This document shows, in pieces, positions 12,228 through 22,480 of a stretch of 64,000 nt of DNA; within the stretch, counting starts at the first letter, position 1, and each line of letters starts with the position of its first letter. A model generated the notes under the pieces. The model was not told where the DNA came from and ran no database searches. It saw nothing but the letters and a program-made list of their open reading frames with translations. The stretch spans positions 1-64,000 of the forward strand of contig NHNY01000020.1 of NCBI GenBank assembly GCA_002786065.1. The letters run 5' to 3'. The position numbers were made by a program, and so were the translations under genes. The DNA comes from Microcyclospora pomicola (taxonomy: Eukaryota; Ascomycota; Dothideomycetes; Capnodiales).

Positions 12228-14108
12228 CTACGCCTCCGGCTTGAGCAGCGTCAACTCATCGCCGACGCCCTGGCCATCGCCCCGGATGAATTGCCAGGTG
12301 AGCTTAGTGGCGTCGTGGATCGTCAACTTGCTGAAGCCGTAGTGCGTCTGGTCGAGGACGGCGGTGATGTTGAGCTGGGAGGCGCCCGCGGAGAGGGTGG
12401 AGTGGGACTCGATGTTGCCGGCCATGCCGTTGATGATGTGGGTGAGAGACTTGCCGGGGTTGGCGCGGTAGGTGTGGTTGTTGATGACGGAGGCGGTGTC
12501 GATGGTGCCGTTGGCGCCGAGGGGGAACAGCCGCTCGTACCAGTGGATGTGGCCGGCGAAGTAGGCGTCGACGCCGTGCGCGAGGAACAGCGGCTCGAAG
12601 GCGTTGCGCACGTTGCGCTGGTAGGATGAGACTTGCGACGAGTACATGGGCCGGTGCGACATGGCGATCACCCAGGGCGTCTTGGTGCGGTCCACGGCCG
12701 CGAGGTCCTTGGCCAGCCATTGGATCTGCTCGTAGGCCGAGTTGTCTTTCCAGTTGTTGCCGTCGATGGAGCCGAAGGGGCCGCTGTCGGTGACGTACGT
12801 CTGCTCCTCGGTCGGGAGCGTCTCGTTGGCCGTCAGGTCTCGCACGAAGGGGTACTCCGGACTGTAGGCGAAGTCGGTCTCACCATCGAGAGACACGAAG
12901 TGCGCAAGCCCGTAGTCGAAAGAGTACCAGAAGTTGCCGACACCGCCGGATTCGGCTCCGGGCATGCGGAAGCGGTGCTGGTAGGTGGTGAAGTTTCTGC
13001 GGCGGTGTTAGTGTTGTGTTGAGAGGTCGAAATGATCAAGTCATGCTTACCGCTGAGATGGAGGACAGCTGTAATAGGTCAGAGACGAGTTGGCGGCGGT
13101 CGAGTTGGATTTGTCGTCATCCAAGTAGGCAGTCAAGATGTTGCCGGGGCCATCGAATTCGGCACAGGCTGCCTCGTGGTTACCAGGCATCGTCATATAC
13201 GGGATCTTGCCAGTGAGCTGGTTCATCCATTGTTGCCACAAGTCCCAGTTGGACTCGTAGAGCACGCTCATGTCACCGCCTTGGGGACCACCCTGGTTCG
13301 CAACCTCGCCCGCAGGAAGGGGGACGAGGTACTCAGCTGGAATTGGCGCACTTCCGGGAAGCTCGGTCGAGGTGCCATTGTAGCAGACCGGCCAGTCACT
13401 CTCGCAAGGCAGGATCCCGGAGTACCAGTCATCGGCGTAGGAGATGTCGCCACCGTGCCAAGCAAAGGCGAGTCCTTCCGTCGCGGCCTTGAGCAGCTGC
13501 TTGTGGGTACCCTGGGCGTTGGTGTAGCCCATGTCGTTCAGCACGGCCACGGAGAAGGACTGCTTGTCGCCAGCGGCGTGAGCAGTCTTGAAGTGCAGGA
13601 CATCCGAAGCAGTGGTGCCATTGGCGGCATCGATCTTGTAGTAGTACGTCGTGGCCGGCTTCAGGTTGGTGAGCTGGATGTCGTGGTAGAACTGACTGCA
13701 CTGGGTCACGACAACCTCCGAGCACGGTGGTGTACGGTCGTAGGTCTTGGTCTGGCCAGTCGCACTCTCGCACAGGTTATGCGGCGAAGTGCCCCATTGG
13801 ATCTTGGGAGCCTTGCCGAGGCCGAAGGGAGTCTGGAAGTGCACGTTGATGCCGTTGGGCACGTATGAAGTGGAGATGACATTGATGTTGTTCTTGGGCT
13901 TCTTGGATGCTGGCTTGACGGCCGGAGGCTCGACGAGACGTGGGAAACCTTTACCGTTGCCATTGATGGTTGGGTCGACCCAGTCGCCGACTGGCACGGC
14001 CGGGCCGGTGTATGGGAATCTGGTATCAACATCAGGCTTGGGGGCTGCACGCACAGATGGAGCGGTGAGGATGGCCCCAAGGAGGGCGACACCAGTGGCA
14101 GACTTCAT
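12228..14108 (-). CDS. Secreted purple acid phosphatase (about 608 aa)
   Basis: Two exons, 14108–13051 and 12996–12228, are separated by a 54-nt intron (GTAAGC donor, GCAG acceptor). A signal peptide (MKSATGVALLGAILTAPSVRA) precedes a fibronectin-like N domain and a metallophosphoesterase domain. Metal-ligand blocks are visible in order: LNDMGYTN, HGGDISYADDWYSG (residues about 218–231), MPGNHEAAC (about 307), MSHRPMYSS and FAGHIHWYERLFP. The tyrosine in the GDISY block is the charge-transfer ligand of purple phosphatases. Many N-glycosylation sequons occur. The enzyme releases phosphate from organic esters outside the cell at low pH. Two CACGTG sites lie upstream (14317–14322 and 14655–14660), suggesting PHO4/NUC-1 control. 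Confidence 0.95.
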
Positions 14109-15300
14109 AGTGACGGATTGTGAAAGGCTACGAGATTTGCGTGGCAGCTAGACGAGAGAAACCAACGCCATCTGCGAATATATATCTCGAGCGCGCGGGC
14201 CATGCTGTCACTCATGCATTCGCGTTTGGCCACGAGTAAAATCCAGTTACAGCACGCCGTCTCTCCCGGAATCAGGGCATGGCCGACGAATGGGCAGCTA
14301 AAAGACACGATACGCCCACGTGCATGATCTGGCGTTCGGTCGCTACCGTTCAGAGCCTCAAGAGGTTCGAGAAGACGGCATTGATAGTGGAGAGCAGGCC
14401 CAATGAGATAAGAGCTGATTACAACGTGACACTCCTACGGAACGAGGTCAGATCAAGCTGCCTGTTAGAGCATAGCTTGATTGCGCTAAGCTTTACAATC
14501 GCGTCGGTGCTGCAGGTCCCACTTTCGACTGACTGGACTTCAGTCGCTCTCATCCGTAGCTACCACGCCACCACATAGCAGGGCGTGCAGGCCGACAACA
14601 TACCATTTCAGCAGTATAATAATCACACAGTACTCCAGGACTCGAGCCATGGCCCACGTGTACTGTCTACAGCGCGGCATCAAGTTTGTGGGCCGTGCTG
14701 CCCGGCGGAACAGGCGCTTGTACCGCCACCATAGCTTATACCGCCGCGAAAAGGCTTGACTCGAATATTCAGCCTTGTGTTGACGATGTTGGGCAGACAG
14801 AGGACCGGGAGCATTTTTCTGATCTCTTCGAACACTTAAACCTGGTCCCTCTGCAAGGCATAGCCTGGCCTTGACTGGGAGACACGCTAGGCAAAAAGGA
14901 GCTCCGGAGCAAAATGGACAGCCGCTAGCGGCGGGCAACGAGCAGCCAACGACATAGAACTGTCGACCGTCTTCGCATGCACATGTCGAGCCTATAGAGG
15001 TATAGATCTGCATTCCTCGGGTTTCCTAGTCTGTTGTTGCGAGGGTAGAGCCTAATGAGGTCCTATAAGGTGTGGTTCTGCTGCCATGAGACCAGCTTGT
15101 CTATCATTTCGTCGACCATTCGATCATGATCCCGCGGGAGCAGAGCAGAATCAGTAAAGAGCATCGCTGGAGCACTGGACCTCGCAGGCACTCCAGATGC
15201 TCGGCAATCCCAAGGTCCTGATTCGGTCCTTTGGGTGACATGCTATTGACTCGCTCGAAGTGCAACTAGACAAGGTTGTCGTTGATGTTCATGCGTACGA
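14109..15300. promoter_or_regulatory. Upstream region of the acid phosphatase; no gene seen
   Basis: The region contains CACGTG at 14317–14322 and 14655–14660. This palindrome is the known core for Pho4/NUC-1-type bHLH activators of phosphate-starvation genes. Placement 210 and 550 bases upstream of the phosphatase ATG makes regulation plausible but unproven. No coding region is supported in the remainder. Confidence 0.35.
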
Positions 15301-16430
15301 GCCTCCTGCTTCTTGAATCCGATCTTATCTTCTTTGAAACCTTGCTGTAATTCGAGCAAATGCCTTACAAAATCAGCGTTCAGACGCTCAGCGGGCCTTG
15401 CGATGTCAAGCAGCGATCGATGTGGCAGCCTCCCTCACGCTTCCCATATCTCGAGCTTCGCCCCTTCATCCCAGAATGCGTGTGCCACCTTGCCTGTGCT
15501 ATGGGAGAGGAAGTCAGCCTTCCATACGGCCTCCGACACTTCCCCAGATGCCGATATGGCTGCACCATCGCCGAGTCGCCAGATGCGGCATTGGTCGCCG
15601 CTACCACTGCTCAAAACCATTCCAATACGGACCTGTAGCGAGTTTACTGCATAGGGATGTGCTGGAAGCATCGCCCAAACCTCGTTCTGGCTCTCCAATC
15701 GAGAGACTTGAATCTGCCCATCGGCGCCTGCTGTGACCATCAAGTCATTCTCGATGCAGACATGAGCCACAAGCGATGAGTGCCCGCGTAGATTGGCCAC
15801 ATAGCATCCGTCCTCGAGATCTCAAAGACGAACCTCACCATCCCTGCAACCTGTAACAACTCATGATCCAGCGATCGCTACCGTGCTTATCTGATTCTTG
15901 TGGCCTGTGAAAGTCTGGAGTAACGCGCCATCCTCCAATGACCAGATCTAGCAATCATGATCTTCATTAGCCGGAGCAAGCATGGTACCGTTGAGGGCCA
16001 TACACACCACAGGCCGAGTATGACCAACTAAGCGAGCCTTACGTCACCAGTCCTTGGTCAACCAGATTCCCAGATGGCAATCTCTAGACGCCGTGACGAT
16101 GGTCTCAGGATCGTGGAAGGCGACGGAAGTGATTGACGCCTCGTGTGCTTGAAACGGCGCTTACCGTGTGCTATCGAAACGAAGTCAGATCTGCTAGCAT
16201 TTGGTGCTACAATCAGACAGACCCTTTCTCGAGATACCACGATTCGATGGTTCCGGTGTGTTAGCCGAGCACAAGCTGCCTGTTGCATATTGCTGCGCAC
16301 CGGGGAACCGCATCTCCCAGTTGGGGTACATGCAGCGGGTCGCAGGCTACAGTGTATATGTTGACTTGGCCATTATCTAGGCCGACAATGAGGTGTTCTT
16401 CGAAGGTGTAAGCGTGGTGACTACTGCAGT
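15301..16430 (-). pseudogene. Decayed WD40-repeat protein gene
   Basis: Reading the minus strand in one main frame gives successive WD40 units: LIVGLDNGQVNIY, ASITSVAFHDPETIVTASRD, LVGHTRPVVCMALNG, LLQTFTGHKNQISTVAI, VVTGCRDGEVRL and ANLRGHSSLVAHVCIEND. The C-terminal blade ends SEAVWKADFLS … KLEIWEA. In-frame stops interrupt at least four places, two at typical WD positions (the Trp of a DLED blade and the residue before an IW pair). Only 15435–15800 stays open. There is no plausible set of introns removing all stops. The layout resembles Cdc4/Met30-type F-box WD40 proteins, but no F-box is visible upstream. Nonsense changes look point-like, with no insertion of mobile DNA. Confidence 0.7.
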
Positions 16431-16896
16431 CTGAGACAGGAGGTGCGCAGTGACCTTGCTGTACTGGCTGGGCTCGGTCATGTCAGCAGCGTTTACATTG
16501 TTGTAGTTTAAGGAAGGGAGGTTTGGTGATAGCGAGAGTACGTGGATAGTAGGCACGTAGGTAGATGCTTCAGGACCGCTGATTCGAACGAGATCTTTAA
16601 CGGCTCTTATTGCTGCTTTGGTACTTCCATGATGTGGAGCAGTGTAAGCAGGCACTTTTGTCGCAAACGAGACAGACAAGGGTCACATTTTCGACATGTA
16701 TCCTGCATCAAGGTACTGTCCATATCTCACTACAAGCGACAGATAGTAGTGAGCATGATTACATTGTCGATGAGCACTAGAAATGAGAACCTGTAGCAGA
16801 AGCTCCTGGGTGGTACTCATAGTAGGCATGTAGTCAAACGTGCTATGGCTTCCAAGCAACTAGTGCACAGCACACTCCCCTCGACCTCAACCCATC
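16431..16896. other. Intergenic region
   Basis: Spacer between the WD40 relic and the acetyltransferase gene. It may include unrecognisable 5' remains of the relic and the acetyltransferase promoter. Nothing else is seen. Confidence 0.4.
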
Positions 16897-17535
16897 ATGT
16901 CTCCCCAAGTCTTTACCCTTTCCCCTCCAGGCTCACTTCTATCCACCTACGACCGCCATGCATCGCCCTGCGCGCAACTCCCGCGCGAGGTCCCTCCCCT
17001 CTTCCTCGACGCCATGAGCATCCGCGAAGTCGTCTTCTGCCACGAACAAGCCATCGCGCTCGAGAACGAACTTGACGACGACGATGCCCGGAGCTTCCAC
17101 TGGGTCATCTACTACTCGCCGCCAGACGCGGACGCTTCAACGATAGCTTCATTTGCCGGCACAAATGGCACAAAATCTGTCCCGGTGGGGACGATCCGCC
17201 TGGTGCCTCCACCGCACCCCAGCGACTCCGCCGCCCACGGCAGCGAGCCGTACATCAAGCTCGGACGGCTAGCCGTGCTCCCTGCGTATCGCAAAGGCGG
17301 ATTTGCGAAGCCGCTGCTGGCAACGGCATTGGAGTTCGCCGGGCAGAACCCAGGATCGTTCGGGACGGGGTGGAAGGGTCTGGTGCTGGTGCACGCGCAG
17401 GAAGGGTTGGAAGGCTACTATGCGAAGTGGGGGTTCGAGAAGGATGTGGGCATGGGACGATGGGACGAGGAGGGGATCATGCATGTGGGGATGTGGAAGC
17501 GAGTGGAGGTGGGGAGGACGCAATGGGAGGGATGA
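16897..17535 (+). CDS. GNAT-family N-acetyltransferase (212 aa)
   Basis: A single-exon gene. The central part carries GNAT motif A: KLGRLAVLPAYRKGGFAKPL (residues about 123–142), where the R-K-G-G-F-A loop would bind the pyrophosphate of acetyl-CoA. Motif B-like HAQEGLEGYYAKWGFEKD follows (about 165–185). The N-terminal REVVFCHEQAIALENELDDDD resembles the substrate-side helix of fungal members of the ElaA/YjcF-like group. The ATG at 16897 is the first in frame and follows a C-rich leader. It transfers an acetyl group to an unidentified amine. Intronless, on the plus strand, unrelated to neighbours. Confidence 0.88.
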   Translation: MSPQVFTLSPPGSLLSTYDRHASPCAQLPREVPPLFLDAMSIREVVFCHEQAIALENELDDDDARSFHWVIYYSPPDADASTIASFAGTNGTKSVPVGTIRLVPPPHPSDSAAHGSEPYIKLGRLAVLPAYRKGGFAKPLLATALEFAGQNPGSFGTGWKGLVLVHAQEGLEGYYAKWGFEKDVGMGRWDEEGIMHVGMWKRVEVGRTQWEG

Positions 17536-18330
17536 GGCCTTGGGGACTATCACGAGGTACGCACGGAGTGGAGATGACGGACGATGGCAGACTTCACGGT
17601 CACTTGGCTGTACTGTATGCTGGAGAGACCTTTCGGGAGACAGTTCGACTCGACGCCTTCGTCCAAGCCAGCCACATGGACGCAGCTGCAGCGATACAGC
17701 TATGCGCACATGCCAGCGTATCTATGGTTCAGCCACGAAAGCAACCGATACGTGCTGTAGTAGCGGCAGAAGAGGCCGTTCAGTGGAGCGGTTGGGAGCC
17801 AGATCACTCGAGCGGAAAACCCGCTCTGGAGACAGACCAAGGATCCCAGCTCAGTGTGAAGCATGATTGTAGAACACTTTTTTCAGTTGTTCCTATGTGG
17901 GAGTCGGGCACAGGATGTAGGGTACATGTACAACGACAACGACAACGACGGCCGGGTATGATCACGAAGACACGAGAGACATCTAGCACGACGTGAAAGT
18001 GTTCACAGACTATCACAATCAACATATCACGAAGCAACGCAGTTTTAGTCTGGATGATCATAAATTCTCTCAGTAAGAGCATAGTCTATCTGCTGCAGGA
18101 AGCATTCGAGTTGTTCCTCTGAACCCTCGTGCTGTCAAGCGAGTCTCTCATCGTGAGCAACTGGCAATCAATCGCTGTGACGCCTCAATGCTAAATGCCA
18201 AATCGCTAAGAACGCTAGGATAGCAAGTGTCCGATCCGTCTCAGGACATCGCAGTCGATAATCATGTTTCGCTCTGCTTTTCGAATTCCATCGTCATCAT
18301 TAGTCGTTAAACATGCTTCAATCCGCCACA
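17536..18330. other. Intergenic region between convergent genes
   Basis: Holds 3' UTRs of the acetyltransferase and HSP104 genes. A short CAACGA-type repeat lies near 17930. No gene is supported. Confidence 0.45.
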
Positions 18331-21123
18331 TCAATCATCGTAGAGATCAGCGTCGCGTTCATCATCGCGCTGAAGGTCGTGCATGGCATCTTCTTCATCC
18401 CACATCTCGTCGTCTTCGTCTTCACTCTCACCATGGTTGGGCAGGACTATGACATGTCCATCTTCCAATTCAACATGGGCAGTCTCGCCATCTCGTATGG
18501 AACCGCGGAGAATAAGCACGGCAAGCCTGTTGAGAACTTCTTTTTCAATGAGTCGGGCAAGAGGTCGTGCACCATAAGCTGGACTGTAACCCGCGTCGCC
18601 GAGATAGTCCTTAACTTCGTCGGTGAGGACTATGCGCACATTGCGGCCGTTACCGGACAAACGCTTCTGAATTTCTTCGAGTCGAACATCAACGATCTTT
18701 CGAATCTCGCGTCTAGTGAGACGGTTGAAGATGACAATGCTGCTTATGCGGTTCAGAAATTCTGGTAAGAACCAGCTGCGCAGAGCGGACATGACCATTT
18801 CTTTCGTGGTGGGGTCAATTCGGCCGTCTGGAGCGCCTGGCTTCGTAAGGTATTCTGCACCAAGGTTGGATGTCATCACCACAATACAGTTGCGTGCATC
18901 AATAATACGACCTTGTCCGTCGGTGATTCGTCCGTCGTCCATGAGCTGTAGCATGACAGTCAATACTTCTTTTGCTGCTTTTTCGACTTCGTCAAAGAGG
19001 AGAATACTGAACGGCCGGCGACGGAGAGCTTCGGTGAGTTGACCTCCAGCATCATGCCCGACATAGCCCGGAGGAGCTCCAATCATCCGCGAGAGAGAGT
19101 GACGTTCTTGGTATTCGGACATGTCGAACCGTATCATCGCCTTGGGGTCGTCGAACAGGAATTCTGCCAGCGCTTTGGTGAGTAGTGTCTTACCAGTACC
19201 AGATGGACCGCAGAACAAAAAGCTGGGGGGTTGGCCAGGATTCGCTAAGCCCGATCGCTGCAGTCTTATGGCGTTGGCGACCGATGTCACGGCCTCCTTT
19301 TGGCCAACGACTTGTGCTCCGAGTACCTTCTCCATCTGCAACAGCTTCTCCTTCTCAGTGGTCTTGAGACGAGTGACGGGAATGCCAGTCCATCGGCCGA
19401 CAATCTCGTTGATCTGGTCGGGTCCGACAAAGTCTGCGACAAGCTTGTCTTCGCCGCCGTTGCGGGCCATGTCTTCTCGTTCGGCCTGTAGCTTTTGCTG
19501 TTCAAGCTGTTCGATACGCGTCTCAACGTCCGGAATGGCGTAGTATTTCAGGTCTGAAGCAGTCTGCAAATCTCTTGTGCGTTCTGCCTCTTGTTGCTTG
19601 ACCTTGAGCTGATCTAGCTTGATCTTTTGCTCTTGGATCTCATGTGAGCGCTCCTTCTCACTTTCATACTTCTCCCGGAGCGGTTTCAATTCTTCTTCCA
19701 CGTTTGCTTTCTCGGCACGAGCTTCTCGCAAGCGTGCCTGAGACGCCTCGTCCTTCTCGCGGTCAAGCGCATGGATCTCGATCTCCAGTTGGCGCAGTTT
19801 ACGCTCCATGTTGTCGAGTATTTCCGGCTGTGATTCACGCGTGACACGGACTGCTGCTGCGGCTTCATCGATCAAGTCAACGGCGGAGTCGGGAAGTCGT
19901 CGCTGGGTCAAGTATCGTGCTGCTAGTGTTGCCGCAGAGACGATTGCTCCGTCTTGAATGGTGACACCGTGATGGACTTCGTATTTCTCCTTCAGTCCTC
20001 GGAGGATTGAGATGGTCTCGGGGATCGAGGGCTCCTTGACCAGGACTTGCTGGAAACGCCGCTCGAAGGCTTGATCCTTTTCGATGTACTTTCTGTACTC
20101 AGCTAGGGTGGTCGCACCGATACAGTGCAGTTGACCGCGAGCAAGCATGGGCTTAAGCAAGTTTGCTGCGTCCATACCTCCTTCACCAGAACTTCCGGCG
20201 CCCATCAGCAGGTGTATTTCGTCGACGAACAGTACGATCATCTCTTTGCTGTCCTCGATCTCTTTCAGCACGCCCTTCATGCGTTCTTCAAATTCGCCGC
20301 GGTACTTAGAACCTGCCACGAGTGCGCCGACATCGAGAGAGAGGAGCTTGCAGGCGGCAAGGCCAGATGGAACGTCGGCGTTAACGATCCGGCTTGCGAG
20401 GCCTTCCACCACTGTCGTTTTACCCACACCGGGTTCTCCAATCAAAACAGGATTGTTCTTCGTCCGTCTCGACAATATCCGGATAACGCGCCTGATCTCT
20501 TCTTCACGACCAATGACCGGGTCGATTTTGCCCTCTCTTGCCATGGCCGTCATATCTATGGTGAACTTCTTCAGGTTCTCGTTCTCCTGCTCTGTATCCG
20601 CCGTCTTGCTGTCGACGCGCTTCGTTCCTCGGATCTGGACAATCGCATCAGCTATCAACTTCGTATTTGGCACGCTGGCCTCTTTCAGACAAGCTTGAAT
20701 GGTGCTGTCTTGGACCAAGCACTGAATCAGGTGGTCCACGGCGATATAGCTGTCTTTTTGTGTCTTCGACAGATCGTTTGCGGCTCGCAGGATTTTGCTG
20801 AACGAGGGCGATACGCTCACGTTGTCGGGAGGTGGGTCCTGGGAGGGCAGTCGGACCAGAGCTTTCTTGAGTGCGCGATCCATGAGCTGGGTATCGCCGT
20901 GAGCGCGGTCGATGACTTGTTTGAATAATGATGCTGAACTTGTTGTATGTGAGGCGTGAGCTGACGAGTTCTGTTGGTCTTTCGATTGGTCTGGGGGCGG
21001 GTCGAAGAGTGAGACTGCCAGATGGACAGGCATCATCTGGGTATGTTGGTATTGCTGAGTGAGGTCTTGAGCATTGCTCAGCGCCTCAGTGGCCTTGTCG
21101 GTGAATTGCATGTTCGCCGCCAT
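18331..21123 (-). CDS. HSP104: Hsp104/ClpB protein disaggregase (about 930 aa)
   Basis: A single exon encodes a hexameric AAA+ unfoldase that pulls proteins out of aggregates with Hsp70/Hsp40 in cytosol and nucleus. The order is: Clp N-domain (MQFTDKATEAL start), AAA1 with Walker A GEPGVGKT (about residues 229–236) and Walker B VLFVDEIHLLMG, the coiled-coil middle domain (about 400–520, ELKPLREKYESEKERSHE), then AAA2 with GPSGTGKT (about 635) and LLFDEVEKA. The C-terminal tail is acidic (ends DLYDD). The start at 21123 is chosen because MAANMQFTDKA matches the family; the frame stays open 15 codons upstream. A possible leader intron begins with GTAAGT at 21229. Heat-shock regulation is expected from the family; I did not find a clean heat-shock element. 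Confidence 0.97.
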   Translation of the reverse strand: MAANMQFTDKATEALSNAQDLTQQYQHTQMMPVHLAVSLFDPPPDQSKDQQNSSAHASHTTSSASLFKQVIDRAHGDTQLMDRALKKALVRLPSQDPPPDNVSVSPSFSKILRAANDLSKTQKDSYIAVDHLIQCLVQDSTIQACLKEASVPNTKLIADAIVQIRGTKRVDSKTADTEQENENLKKFTIDMTAMAREGKIDPVIGREEEIRRVIRILSRRTKNNPVLIGEPGVGKTTVVEGLASRIVNADVPSGLAACKLLSLDVGALVAGSKYRGEFEERMKGVLKEIEDSKEMIVLFVDEIHLLMGAGSSGEGGMDAANLLKPMLARGQLHCIGATTLAEYRKYIEKDQAFERRFQQVLVKEPSIPETISILRGLKEKYEVHHGVTIQDGAIVSAATLAARYLTQRRLPDSAVDLIDEAAAAVRVTRESQPEILDNMERKLRQLEIEIHALDREKDEASQARLREARAEKANVEEELKPLREKYESEKERSHEIQEQKIKLDQLKVKQQEAERTRDLQTASDLKYYAIPDVETRIEQLEQQKLQAEREDMARNGGEDKLVADFVGPDQINEIVGRWTGIPVTRLKTTEKEKLLQMEKVLGAQVVGQKEAVTSVANAIRLQRSGLANPGQPPSFLFCGPSGTGKTLLTKALAEFLFDDPKAMIRFDMSEYQERHSLSRMIGAPPGYVGHDAGGQLTEALRRRPFSILLFDEVEKAAKEVLTVMLQLMDDGRITDGQGRIIDARNCIVVMTSNLGAEYLTKPGAPDGRIDPTTKEMVMSALRSWFLPEFLNRISSIVIFNRLTRREIRKIVDVRLEEIQKRLSGNGRNVRIVLTDEVKDYLGDAGYSPAYGARPLARLIEKEVLNRLAVLILRGSIRDGETAHVELEDGHVIVLPNHGESEDEDDEMWDEEDAMHDLQRDDERDADLYDD

Positions 21124-21301
21124 GTTCGGAAGTGTTGTTCGATGCAGTGGGGGGGAAAGGGAAAACACACAGTTCTTGTACTGCTAGATGGCACCGAACG
21201 AGAATGTGGGGGTACTTACCAGCAGGTTCTAGTAGGATCGCACTCGCCGCTGTGGCGGGGCGACGGGCGAGGGAACGGGCCGAGACCCAGAGGAAGCCGC
21301 C

Positions 21302-21919
21302 TCAGCGGCGGAGATGCGGGCGGGAGGGAAGAAGCGCACGCAGCAGCACTGCTGCTGGAGGCGGCGACGGCGGAGGAGACGGCGGCAGTGTCGGCGCTGC
21401 AGCGCGCGCCGCTGCGGCCTGCTGCTTCTTCTGTTCCAAGAGGCAGCGAGCCTCCCAGAACAGCAGCAAGGCCCGGAGTCCGACCAGGCAAGCGAAGTCG
21501 ACCACGTGCCTGGGCCGGCGAGGGCAGCGGCACTCCAGCAGCAGGAGGCCGAACACGAAGTGGAAGACAAATTCCAGCAGCCTGAAACCAAACAAAGAGG
21601 AGCGGAGGCGGGGGAGGACGAGGAAGAGGGCGGCGGCGAGGCTGGATGCGCACAAGGCGCAGTCGAGAACGTCGTCGTACTGGTGGAGGTTGGTGCAGTC
21701 CTCCATTAGCTTGGAATTCTGTTAGCCCACCCATCAGCCATACGAACATGGAATTCTGCACTAAAGGGAACTTACTGTTGTTCTTGGTCTTTTTTTCTTT
21801 CTCTACATGTTCACAGTTGGTGTCAGTAACCCGCAACATCAGAAAACGTATGCTGTACTTACGCAATTCTTCGCGCGGCCGAAGCAGAGAAGAAGGGGGA
21901 GCAGGCGGGCCGACGCCAT
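21302..21919 (-). CDS. Unrecognised small membrane protein, three exons (about 166 aa)
   Basis: Exons 21919–21863, 21802–21776 and 21718–21302 join in one frame through two introns of 60 and 57 nt, both with perfect GTAAGT donors and TAG/CAG acceptors. The product starts MASARLLPLLLCFGRAKNC, followed by a basic nine-residue exon (RKKKRPRTT). Exon 3 has three hydrophobic stretches (CALCASSLAAALFLVLPRL; LLEFVFHFVFGLLLLE; VVDFACLVGLRALLLFWEA), then a charged helix (LEQKKQQAAAARAAA) and a Pro/Arg tail. It lies about 180 bases upstream of HSP104 on the same strand. I know no family for it. The alternative is that these introns belong to a long spliced HSP104 leader and the frame is fortuitous. Confidence 0.45.
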
Positions 21920-22480
21920 TATAAGTCAATTACAGTGTTTACCAGGGCTAATCCCTCTTGCAGAAGGCACCAATGTGTTCGGGAAGGAGAACAGCGGCGC
22001 CCCTGACTTCCTGCGTGCTGGAGAAAGAACCCTGCGTGCGAACCTCAACGGCTGGGATGATGAAGGGAGATCCTTTGCGGATTTGGATCTACCATGCCCA
22101 CGATCTTGTCGATGCTTGACGCCCGGTTACATCTCGAGCACCGCTTGAAATCCATGGCTAGCGACCGGACAGTAGAACAGTCTACAGGTGAGGTGTTTCA
22201 GAGATGCGACTGTTCGTCCGAACCTCACTGCACTCCATTGAGCGGACTGGCAGACTTTGATTTCCAAGCATGAGCGGAGAGACATGTAGCATCATCGTTG
22301 TATAATATGTAAACCGTTAGATCTGAGAAGACTGTATGATACAGGCAGCGCGACAAAGCGAGACCTGCCGCCCGTGATGTCAACCCTCACTCCTTCACCT
22401 CAGCAATCATGTACCAGAAGTGACGACGCCATAGCGATGGCTGGATATAATAAGAGGACGACAACTAGAAAAGGTCTCAA
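21920..22480. other. Intergenic region
   Basis: Lies between the 3' end of the ferroxidase gene and the 5' end of the small membrane-protein gene. No gene or repeat is recognised. Confidence 0.45.

Noticed and set aside
21216-21929. Open frame reading straight through the two proposed introns
   Set aside because: It continues through perfect GTAAGT donors and becomes a Pro/Arg/Ala-rich chain without hydrophobic segments. The spliced frame makes a more protein-like product.
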